A stretch of DNA of 21,602 nucleotides, from positions 1-21,602 of the forward strand of contig CAYZTT010000012.1 of the NCBI GenBank assembly GCA_964481835.1, written 5' to 3'. Below the pieces are notes generated by a model, which was not told the DNA's origin, did no database searches, and worked only from the letters and a program-made list of their open reading frames with translations. How positions within the stretch are numbered: the first letter of the stretch is position 1; each line of letters starts with the position of its first letter. The DNA comes from JABIBT01 sp964481835. Its GTDB lineage: Archaea > Nanobdellota > Nanobdellia > SCGC-AAA011-G17 > PNOQ01. Position numbers and translations under genes: made by a program. Positions 7,216-13,910 of this stretch are shown one piece after another.

Positions 7216-8322
7216 TTAGGCCAAACTTTCAACAATATCTGCTAGCCTTTTTGAAGCATTTCCATCTACAGAGAATCTTTGCCTATTTTCAGCAAGTGTT
7301 CTTAAGATGCTTTCACTTTCTGTACTTACTGTTGCCATTACATCCCTGAGATCGCCCCAGTTTTGAGTATATGGGATTGCTTCCGCATCTATTGCAGGAT
7401 ATTGGCCAACTATATCTGCATTTGGGACATCCGGCAGGAGTCCCCCAGTATTTATATCTAATAATGTAGCTTCATTTAAGGAGGTACTTTTCCCTGCGGT
7501 TAATGAATGGGCCGCCAACATAAGATCCTGAGTCTTACATGACTCTGGGGGGACAAATTTGAAGCCATGTCTTTTTGCTAAATCTGCAGTAGAGTTAAGT
7601 TCATGCATTTCCCCTGGGTGAGGTTTGACTACCAAGTAGAGCCCTAGGTCTGCTGCCGCCTCAAGAGCGAATTGAGTTACATTATTGCCTTCCAAGAAGA
7701 ACCTTGCCCGCCTATCGTAACTCCAATTTTTCCCGTCCCAATATGCGGCCCCAGGATGTATAGACTGGGTTAGATGCAGGTGGATTAATTTCCCTGGATC
7801 TAGCCCAATTTTTGCTAATAATTCTTCTCTATCTCTTTCTGTGAAACTTCCTCTTGCTTTTGCATAATGATCAAATGCAGTCCAACCAATTACCTTGCTT
7901 CGATTTGCGGCTTTATCTCCTAATTCTGCCCTTGCCGATTCAACACATGCTTCATTCATGACGGCTAGGATTGTGGGGAAGCCAGATTCATCTTTGCCCA
8001 ATCTTTCTGCATACCTTTCGTTTTTATCTTGAATTGCCACTGCAGGGATTCCTGCCGTATTTGCAGCTCTTAAGAAATGCCCATCCGGGCTATCAAACGC
8101 AGTCATGCCTACTATGGCCACATCTTGCCCCCTCAACAATCTAGAATAATCTTCGGAGGCGGGAGAAATTCGATTGTGGGGTAAATCCCCAAAACCTGCA
8201 GCTTCATTTTCGTTTCCCGTAGCATAAATTGAGAGATCATGACCTCTGCTTAATAGTTCTCGTGCAACCGGGGCTACTGCGTTTACGGAGCCTCTTTGTT
8301 CCGCAGATAATAATATTTTCAT
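7216..8322 (-). CDS. GT-B-like protein of unknown function, single-gene unit with raised G+C
   Basis: A 368-residue protein I cannot assign to a named family. It starts MKILLSAEQRGSVNAVAPVA followed by RELLSRGH, typical of an N-terminal Rossmann half of GT-B glycosyltransferases or sugar-nucleotide epimerases. It continues with HLHLTQSIHPG near 180-190, VVKPHPGEM near 252-260 and TAGKSTSLNEATLLD near 294-308, matching the general C-half layout of capsule-type GT-B proteins. The catalytic motifs of hydrolysing UDP-GlcNAc 2-epimerases (NeuC/WecB) are not visible. Base composition differs from its neighbours: 60-base blocks at 8041, 7681 and 7561 have 31, 28 and 26 G+C, against 14 at 6121 (neuB) and 15 at 9841 (methyltransferase). 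It is rich in Ala, Gly, Arg and Asp and poor in Lys. It has its own TATA box and is flanked by two glycan operons on the same strand. A surface-sugar transferase is the best guess. Confidence 0.55.
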   Translation of the reverse strand: MKILLSAEQRGSVNAVAPVARELLSRGHDLSIYATGNENEAAGFGDLPHNRISPASEDYSRLLRGQDVAIVGMTAFDSPDGHFLRAANTAGIPAVAIQDKNERYAERLGKDESGFPTILAVMNEACVESARAELGDKAANRSKVIGWTAFDHYAKARGSFTERDREELLAKIGLDPGKLIHLHLTQSIHPGAAYWDGKNWSYDRRARFFLEGNNVTQFALEAAADLGLYLVVKPHPGEMHELNSTADLAKRHGFKFVPPESCKTQDLMLAAHSLTAGKSTSLNEATLLDINTGGLLPDVPNADIVGQYPAIDAEAIPYTQNWGDLRDVMATVSTESESILRTLAENRQRFSVDGNASKRLADIVESLA

Positions 8323-8354
8323 CTTATTTTTGGGAATCTGGGGCAGTTTAAAAG
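8322..8354 (-). promoter_or_regulatory. TATA promoter of the orphan GT-B gene, leaderless type
   Basis: The minus strand carries TTTTAAA (8353-8347), centred about 28 bp from the A of the ATG at 8322. Only 54 bp separate this gene from the upstream EamA gene. The TATA element suggests independent transcription with little or no leader. Confidence 0.5.
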
Positions 8355-8369
8355 CCTTTGGGGGGGCTT
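8352..8369. terminator. Short inverted repeat between operons
   Basis: AAGCC and GGCTT flank an 8-base loop (TTTGGGGG on the plus strand), with a run of seven G. On the minus strand the repeat lies just after the EamA gene and is followed by TT. It could be a weak hairpin ending the upstream operon, or an operator, since its edge touches the TATA box of the next gene. The stem is only 5 bp, so this is tentative. Confidence 0.25.
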
Positions 8370-8376
8370 CATTTTA

Positions 8377-9237
8377 TTACCCTGCATAGATGAAGTAAGT
8401 ACCTAAAATTATGAAAATGGTACCAATTATTCGATTTACATGGGGCCTTTCTTTAAAGAAAACTAATCCGATAAAGAAGATAAATGCCAGCTGTAACCCG
8501 ATTAGAGGATTTACTTTTGATGAATCCCCAATTGAGAGGGCGAAATAAATTAGTATTGTGGCAAGGGATCCAAAAAGGGAAGCGGCAAATATGGATTTCT
8601 TATTTGTGATTTTTGAATTTACTGCCATACTTGAAATAGAATTTAATTTTGGAAAAGCTAATGCCATTGTTATGGCACTGAATAGGAACATTGGAATTAC
8701 AAGGTTTATTGGTTCTATCTCAAATAAGAAATTTTTTGTTAATAGCCAGTAGATTGACAGTAACAAAATGGCTATGAATAACATTATCAATGGTTTATCT
8801 AATTTTGGGAGTTTCAATTTGTTTTTTGAGAGCAATAAGTGGATTCCAAGGAGGATAATAAATACTCCCAAATAGTTTAGGATATTGGCACTTTCATTAA
8901 ACAATATTAGTGAAAAAATAAACACTAAGAGGATTGTCCCTGAATGTAGGAATGGGATTGCTTCTTGAAGGTCTTTCTTTTTCAGGATATAAAAATAGAG
9001 AATTGTTGCCCCTCCATAAAGAATCCCAAGTAGTGCAGACCAGGCAAGGGAAGAGACAGTTATACTCAATTTGAAAAATAAGATCCCTGCGATCAATAGT
9101 ATAATGGAATTTAAAGAATTTCTTATAATTGCTGTTTTCGCAGGGTTAGACCCTTTATTCATAATGCGCTTATCAAGAGATGTGGCAATTGCATAACATA
9201 ATTGACTCAAAATTGCAAGGGAGAGCCATAGTTCCAT
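8377..9237 (-). CDS. EamA/DMT-family membrane transporter
   Basis: A 286-residue, very hydrophobic protein with about ten predicted membrane helices in two repeats, the usual architecture of drug/metabolite transporter (EamA) proteins. The first repeat spans roughly 1-137, including a conserved AIPFLHSGTILLVFIFS-type segment and FNES near 113-116. The second repeat ends with LVFFKERPHVNRIIGTIFII, where the F(K)ER motif and a terminal helix are typical. Its ATG directly follows the stop of the methyltransferase gene (TAG-ATG), with GGGAGG nine bases upstream. It is last in the six-gene operon. DMT-fold proteins such as ArnE/ArnF move lipid-linked aminosugars, so a lipid-linked glycan flippase role is plausible but is inference from context. 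Confidence 0.8.
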   Translation of the reverse strand: MELWLSLAILSQLCYAIATSLDKRIMNKGSNPAKTAIIRNSLNSIILLIAGILFFKLSITVSSLAWSALLGILYGGATILYFYILKKKDLQEAIPFLHSGTILLVFIFSLILFNESANILNYLGVFIILLGIHLLLSKNKLKLPKLDKPLIMLFIAILLLSIYWLLTKNFLFEIEPINLVIPMFLFSAITMALAFPKLNSISSMAVNSKITNKKSIFAASLFGSLATILIYFALSIGDSSKVNPLIGLQLAFIFFIGLVFFKERPHVNRIIGTIFIILGTYFIYAG

Positions 9238-10017
9238 CTAGGTTTGCCTCCCTTTGGCAGATATGCTCCACCCCATCCCGCTGAAGGGCTTTTTATCCCC
9301 CAGGTGATCATCCACTAAGGTGTAGAATTTGCTTTTTGGACTCTTTTTTGTGAGAACTTTTAACACTTCATATGGGAAAAAATAGCTAGAACTAAACCTT
9401 TCTACTTTTAATCCCGCGGCTTTAAATTTCCTTTTGATCTTCCAAGGACTATACCACCTTAGGTGTGTTGAATCCCAGCCGATCCATTTCTTCTGGCCTA
9501 GTAATTTTCTTATTGCGCCTTCAAAGAAATAATTAAAAGAAAATGAGTTTTGGGTGGCGATTATTATTTCTCCATCTTCCTTCAGGAGCGATTTTATTTT
9601 TTTGAGAAATTCTACATCTTTCTCTATATGCTCTATGACATCTTTTGCTATTATTAAATCAAACTTTTCGTCGAATTCTGCTATATTGAAATCTTCTTTT
9701 ATGAATTTGCATTTAGTTTCCACCTTGTTTAGCTTTGCATTGTGTTTAGCGGCTGCAATTGCGTATTCAGAAGAATCAATTCCAGTTATATTCCCTCCTT
9801 TCTTTGCTAATCCAATGCTAAAATACCCTGCACAACATCCAATGTCTAAAATACTTTTTTTTTCTATTGGAAAATCTATTAATCGCAATACTTCTTGGGT
9901 TTTTTTCTTGTAATACAGTGTCTTGTATTTAGAATTGTATTTTTTTATAAATTCCATTATATCACTTTCGGTGTTGTAATACGGTTCTTCTTGTGTTAGG
10001 AATTTTTTTATGTTCAT
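9238..10017 (-). CDS. Class I SAM-dependent methyltransferase
   Basis: A 259-residue soluble protein with a Rossmann methyltransferase core. Motif I is LDIGCCAGYF at 57-66, the acidic residue binding the SAM ribose is D81 (GIDSSE), a KEDF segment lies at 107-110, and DVIEH at 126-130 is the motif IV/post-IV signature of UbiG-like enzymes. The C-terminal part contains DSTHLRWYSPWKIKRKF, seen in many glycan-cluster methyltransferases. Its ATG overlaps the asnB stop by four bases (ATGA) and no clear SD is present, so translational coupling is likely. Position among glycosyltransferases points to O-methylation of a sugar. The substrate is unknown. Confidence 0.82.
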   Translation of the reverse strand: MNIKKFLTQEEPYYNTESDIMEFIKKYNSKYKTLYYKKKTQEVLRLIDFPIEKKSILDIGCCAGYFSIGLAKKGGNITGIDSSEYAIAAAKHNAKLNKVETKCKFIKEDFNIAEFDEKFDLIIAKDVIEHIEKDVEFLKKIKSLLKEDGEIIIATQNSFSFNYFFEGAIRKLLGQKKWIGWDSTHLRWYSPWKIKRKFKAAGLKVERFSSSYFFPYEVLKVLTKKSPKSKFYTLVDDHLGDKKPFSGMGWSISAKGRQT

Positions 10018-11843
10018 TTTTCATCAATAAATATTCTGAACCATAGCTCTACATTTAATAGACTCCATAGCTTGTTTATATTCCAGAAATCTCTCTTTTT
10101 TAAAAGCTTTCTTGCATAGTCTGCTTTGTAGATTTTTCGGTTCAATGCCTTTTCACTTAGTAGAATCTCTCTAAAATATCTATCAAGTCCCTTATTTAAC
10201 CACGGGCCTAATGGCGTTGGGAATCCTCTCTTTTCTTGTTTGTATAATATATCTGGGATTATTCCTTTCATAGAGTTTTTTATTATTCCTTTCAATTCAT
10301 TTTTTGCGAGTTTTTGCCTTGGGGGGACAGACAATGCGAATTCTACTAATTCGTTGTCGCACATTGGAACTCTGGCTTCTGTGGAGTGGGCCATTTCCAT
10401 TTTATCTTGGGCGATGAATAGAGAAGGGAGATATGTTTTTAGGTAGAGTATTTGTAGCTTTTCTATTTCGTTTAAATCTGTGTATCCTTCTAGAACCTTA
10501 TTTATTGATTTTTTTGGAGAATATTCTTTTGACTTCTCTAAAAATTCTTTTGTAAATACTTTTTTCTTTTCTTTTTCTGGGAATACAATCACCATTCCGT
10601 TTCCAATTTCAGGATATAATATTGGCATTAAGAGATAATAGCCAATGTTTAACCTCTTTTTATCCTTTAGAATTTTGATAAGTGATTTTGAAGCACCTGC
10701 CAAGGTTTTTGAGTTTTCTTTATAGAGTTTGGCTTGAAATACTGGATACCCTGCGAATAATTCATCTCCTCCGTGGCCAGTCAAAGTTACCTTTACATGT
10801 TTAGACGCTAATTTTGAGAGTGCATATTGGGAGATTATTGGAATCCCTACTTTTGGTTCATCTAGATGGTAAATCATCTCTCTGATATTTTTTTTGAAAT
10901 CTTCTTTGGTGACTTCTATCTCATAATTATTTGCTTGTATTTGATTTGCCACTGCCCTTGCGCAGGGGGTTTCATCATAATTCCCCTTGATATCGAATGT
11001 GCATGTAAACGTGTTAAACTTTTCTGGATAAAATTTTGATGCTAGCGTGGTTACAGTCCCAGAATCAAATCCTCCACTTAAATATGAGCCTACAGGGACA
11101 TCTGAGATTAGATGTCTTTCTATACTGCTTTTCATTGTTGATTCAAATTTATCTAAAACTTCGTTATATGTTCTCTTTTTGTAATTAAATTCTGGTTTCC
11201 AAAACTCTTTTACTTCCAAGTTACCTTCCTTTAAGATCATATAATGGCCAGGCAAGAGTAATTTTATATTTTTGAAAAATGTATTATCTCCTAAGATGTT
11301 CTGAAAGCTTAAATATTCGGATATTGCATTATAATTTGGCTCTCGTTTTATTTCTTTGTCCTGGATTATTGCCTTTATTTCGCTTGCGAAATTAAATTTC
11401 TTTTCGTTGTAATAGTAATAGAGTGGCTTTATTCCAAGCCGGTCTCTTGCCAGGAATAGTGATTTGTCTTTTTTGTTGTATATTGCGAAAGCGAACATAC
11501 CATTTAGCATAGTTAATATCTCTTCCCCAAATTCTTCGTATCCGTGTAGGATGACTTCGGAATCAGTTTCACTATAAAACGTGTGACCTTTTTTTATCAA
11601 TTCTTTCCTAAGTTCCTTGTAGTTGTAAACTTCTCCGTTGTAGATAATGCATATTGTTTTATCTTCATTCCAAAGAGGATTTTTCCCTTTTTCTGAGAGA
11701 TCAATGATACTTAATCTGTTATGTCCTAGGGAAACATTTTCTATGAAGGTGCCCCTATCATCTGGACCTCTATGTTTAGTAGAATCTAGCATCTCGTTTA
11801 AAAGTTTCTCATCTTCCCAATTAAATCCACATATCCCGCACAT
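10014..11843 (-). CDS. asnB: Asparagine synthase (glutamine-hydrolysing)-like amidotransferase
   Basis: A 609-residue two-domain enzyme. The N-terminal class II glutamine amidotransferase domain has the catalytic C2 (MCGICG), RGPDD at 25-29, NRLSIIDLS at 42-50, NGEVYN at 69-74 and RDRLGIKPLYY at 133-143. The C-terminal synthase domain has the ATP pyrophosphatase P-loop SGGFDS at 256-261 and GHGGDELFAGYP at 356-367. All catalytic residues are present, so it should bind ATP and transfer ammonia from glutamine to a carboxylate. In glycan clusters AsnB homologues are proposed to convert uronic acids to uronamides (WbpS type). Overlap with the methyltransferase gene and a one-base gap to the GT2 gene place it inside a glycan operon. 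It may still serve ordinary asparagine synthesis. Confidence 0.9.
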   Translation of the reverse strand: MCGICGFNWEDEKLLNEMLDSTKHRGPDDRGTFIENVSLGHNRLSIIDLSEKGKNPLWNEDKTICIIYNGEVYNYKELRKELIKKGHTFYSETDSEVILHGYEEFGEEILTMLNGMFAFAIYNKKDKSLFLARDRLGIKPLYYYYNEKKFNFASEIKAIIQDKEIKREPNYNAISEYLSFQNILGDNTFFKNIKLLLPGHYMILKEGNLEVKEFWKPEFNYKKRTYNEVLDKFESTMKSSIERHLISDVPVGSYLSGGFDSGTVTTLASKFYPEKFNTFTCTFDIKGNYDETPCARAVANQIQANNYEIEVTKEDFKKNIREMIYHLDEPKVGIPIISQYALSKLASKHVKVTLTGHGGDELFAGYPVFQAKLYKENSKTLAGASKSLIKILKDKKRLNIGYYLLMPILYPEIGNGMVIVFPEKEKKKVFTKEFLEKSKEYSPKKSINKVLEGYTDLNEIEKLQILYLKTYLPSLFIAQDKMEMAHSTEARVPMCDNELVEFALSVPPRQKLAKNELKGIIKNSMKGIIPDILYKQEKRGFPTPLGPWLNKGLDRYFREILLSEKALNRKIYKADYARKLLKKRDFWNINKLWSLLNVELWFRIFIDEK

Positions 11844-11844
11844 T

Positions 11845-12852
11845 TTATTTCAATAACTCCTTAATGATTCCATATGCGTAGAATGCATGCTGCAGAGGTA
11901 TTATCCAGAATGCTTTAAATGCCTCAACTTTCTTTAAAGAGAATAAGACTTGTAATGTAGTTAATACTAATGCGGCCAGGTAACATATTAATCCGACTAA
12001 GAATACCCCAAATATTTTTTGTGAGAATATAGAGAGTAGTAGGAGTAATGCCATTCCCATGAAATATATTGGAGGCAATAACCCGTACCATCTTTTTTTG
12101 AATATTTTTGAATTCCAGTTGTGCTTTTTTATTATTTTTGCTGTTGCTTCCCCATACCAGAAATACCGCTTTAATTGTTTTCTTAATTTACTCATTCTCT
12201 TATGCCAAACAATTGCTTTTGGGTTTATTAAAAATTTTCCACCATCGTTATGGATCCTTATATTGAATTCGCCATCTTGCCCTTTGATTAGCCGCTCATC
12301 TTGAAGGTAGTTTTCCCAAACTCTTTTTTTATATAATGCATTGCAGTTGGGTATTGAATCTACTTCAGTTATCTTCTTGAATACTTTTGTCTGTGCAGTG
12401 CCCCCTGCGCCGATTAAGGTTTGTTCTATTTTAGTGAATAACTTAGATTTTTCCGAATCTTCTTTTATCCCTAAATTTATTCCCCCTACACAAACTACGG
12501 ATTTCGGTGATTTTTCTATTGTTCTGACAAGAGTTTTTAACCAATTTTTATCAACAACACAATCAGAATCAGTAAATGCATAGTATTTTGTATCTTTATC
12601 CGAGTTTTTGTAAGCCAAATTCCTAAGGGCTGCAGAACCTTTTTTGGTACCCATATATACACTTAATTTAGTTTCTTTCTTAGCGGCTTGATTTAAGATC
12701 TCGTATGTATTGTCTGATGTTGCGGGGTCTACTACATGTATAGTTTTATAATTTGAATAATCTAGACTTGAAAGGCTTTTCAGTAAGGCAGGTATATTCT
12801 TTTCTTCATCTAATGCAGGGATGATTATTGTTACCTTAGGTTCTTTTTCCAT
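11845..12852 (-). CDS. GT2-family glycosyltransferase with C-terminal membrane segments
   Basis: A 335-residue inverting GT-A glycosyltransferase. The N-terminal IIIPALDEEKNI (9-20) is the nucleotide-sugar entry motif, and the metal-binding DxD is D95-S96-D97 in FTDSDCVVD. A KGQDGEFNIRIHNDGGKF stretch near 199-216 resembles the acceptor-side ED..R/..GG region of the family. From about 255 there are two to three hydrophobic segments, so the enzyme should sit at the cytoplasmic face of the membrane. It overlaps the DUF2304 gene by 17 bp upstream and has a one-base gap to asnB downstream. It probably adds a sugar to a lipid-linked glycan; donor and acceptor are unknown. Confidence 0.85.
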   Translation of the reverse strand: MEKEPKVTIIIPALDEEKNIPALLKSLSSLDYSNYKTIHVVDPATSDNTYEILNQAAKKETKLSVYMGTKKGSAALRNLAYKNSDKDTKYYAFTDSDCVVDKNWLKTLVRTIEKSPKSVVCVGGINLGIKEDSEKSKLFTKIEQTLIGAGGTAQTKVFKKITEVDSIPNCNALYKKRVWENYLQDERLIKGQDGEFNIRIHNDGGKFLINPKAIVWHKRMSKLRKQLKRYFWYGEATAKIIKKHNWNSKIFKKRWYGLLPPIYFMGMALLLLLSIFSQKIFGVFLVGLICYLAALVLTTLQVLFSLKKVEAFKAFWIIPLQHAFYAYGIIKELLK

Positions 12853-13174
12853 TCTTTATTGCAACGGTCCTTACTATTTTTGTTATTTTCTTTTCCATAC
12901 TTGTTATCTGTGCGTATAATCTAAAAATCATATATGCTAATACAATTATTGATCCATAGATTACTAAATCTACTCCTCGTTCTACACCAAGTAGATTTGC
13001 TACGTTTACCAAGAACTCTGGAAATGCTGTCGCAAAAATAGCTACAACCCAAAACAAAACCCAAAACACACTTTCTAATCTCTCTAGGTTATTGTTTTTT
13101 ATGTTGAGAAATACTCTACTTAGTGCAAAGAGACTAAATAAGAGTATTATTATTTGTATTATCTCTATTTCCAT
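12836..13174 (-). CDS. DUF2304-family small membrane protein
   Basis: A 112-residue protein with three hydrophobic segments (about 4-22, 36-54 and 68-86) and a basic C-terminal tail. It has the spacing and the ...LE..FW..FW... centre of DUF2304 proteins, which commonly sit directly next to DPM1-like GT2 genes. I choose the ATG at 13174, preceded by GGGGGT four bases upstream and two bases after the GT2 stop. A TTG at 13186 in the same frame would overlap that gene by 10 bp and has less support. It may anchor or regulate the partner GT2 enzyme; the molecular function of the family is not established. Confidence 0.75.
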   Translation of the reverse strand: MEIEIIQIIILLFSLFALSRVFLNIKNNNLERLESVFWVLFWVVAIFATAFPEFLVNVANLLGVERGVDLVIYGSIIVLAYMIFRLYAQITSMEKKITKIVRTVAIKNGKRT

Positions 13175-13176
13175 TT

Positions 13177-13860
13177 TTACCCCCAAATCTTCTTTTGTAA
13201 CATCTTGAATACTATACTTAATGAATCGAATTGGCCTTGGCCTTTTCTCCCTTCTTTTAGATGCTCTTCTTTATATGTTATTGTAACTGGTATTTCTTTA
13301 TATTTTATCTTCCCTCTTTTTATCCTATCAATTATTTCTGAAGCATGCTCCATTCTATCCATTGTGATTATTGTTTTTTTTGCTGCGGATCTGGAAAGTG
13401 CCCTAAATCCATTATGGGCGTCGCTTAGTTTTACGCCATAGAATAGATAGATTACTAGGATTGCACCCTTGAGGGTAACTTTTCTAATCCAGGGGATATT
13501 TTGCTTTTTTAGAAATCGTGATCCGAGTGTTGCTTCTACTTCCCCATCTAATATGGGTTTTAGCATGTGTTTTATTTCCTTTGCATCATGTTGTCCATCC
13601 GCATCGAAATGGACTATATATTCTGCGCCATTTAATATGGCGTGGGTCATACCAGTCTGTAATGCAGCCCCCTGGCCCCGGTTTACTATGTGCCTTAATG
13701 CGGTAGCCCCTTCCTTTTTTATTTGATCATATGTTTTGTCTTCTGAACCATCATCCACTACAATTATATTTTTATAACCTTCTGATTTAAGCGTCCGGAT
13801 TACAGTAGCTATGTTTTTTTCTTCGTTCCATGCAGCAATTACTATGTGTGGTTGTACCAT
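13177..13860 (-). CDS. DPM1-like GT2 polyprenyl-phosphate sugar synthase
   Basis: A 227-residue soluble GT-A enzyme of the dolichyl-phosphate mannosyl/glucosyltransferase type, without a C-terminal membrane extension. Motifs are IAAWNEEKNI at 8-17, VVDDGSEDKT at 34-43, NRGQGAALQTG at 60-70 and the DxD motif FDADGQHD at 85-92, followed by LGSRFL at 112-117 and HNGFRALS. These fit transfer of a sugar from a nucleotide donor to dolichyl or polyprenyl phosphate. It is the first gene of the six-gene operon and lies two bases before the DUF2304 gene. Its start codon is about 26 bp from a TATA element shared with the divergent GT-C gene, so the GT-C enzyme could use the lipid-linked sugar made here. 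The sugar is unknown. Confidence 0.85.
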   Translation of the reverse strand: MVQPHIVIAAWNEEKNIATVIRTLKSEGYKNIIVVDDGSEDKTYDQIKKEGATALRHIVNRGQGAALQTGMTHAILNGAEYIVHFDADGQHDAKEIKHMLKPILDGEVEATLGSRFLKKQNIPWIRKVTLKGAILVIYLFYGVKLSDAHNGFRALSRSAAKKTIITMDRMEHASEIIDRIKRGKIKYKEIPVTITYKEEHLKEGRKGQGQFDSLSIVFKMLQKKIWG

Positions 13861-13910
13861 ATTTGCGGGAGTTTAGTAAGATTTATATAAGTTATGAAGA
13901 TACCATTCAT
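13861..13910. promoter_or_regulatory. Shared bidirectional promoter with one near-palindromic TATA element
   Basis: The 50 bp between two divergent start codons (ATG at 13860 minus, ATG at 13911 plus) hold the single palindrome TTATATAA at 13883-13890. Its centre is about 26 bp from the minus-strand start and 24-25 bp from the plus-strand start. Upstream of the box in each direction is a BRE-like element: AGTAAGAT before it on the plus strand and CATAACT on the minus strand. Both transcripts would start at or within a base or two of the ATG. No SD motif lies before either start. Confidence 0.65.

Noticed and set aside
7216..8322. Calling this gene a hydrolysing UDP-GlcNAc 2-epimerase (NeuC/LegG) because neuA/neuB are adjacent
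   Set aside because: The expected epimerase motifs are not visible; only a general GT-B-like pattern is present.
13175..13186. TTG start for the DUF2304 gene
   Set aside because: It would overlap the upstream gene by 10 bp. The ATG at 13174 has a GGGGGT site at good distance.
13830..13910. Upstream ATG 13830 as the start of the GT-C gene
   Set aside because: It would place 27 codons across the divergent GT2 start and the TATA box. ATG 13911 fits the promoter spacing and the family layout.
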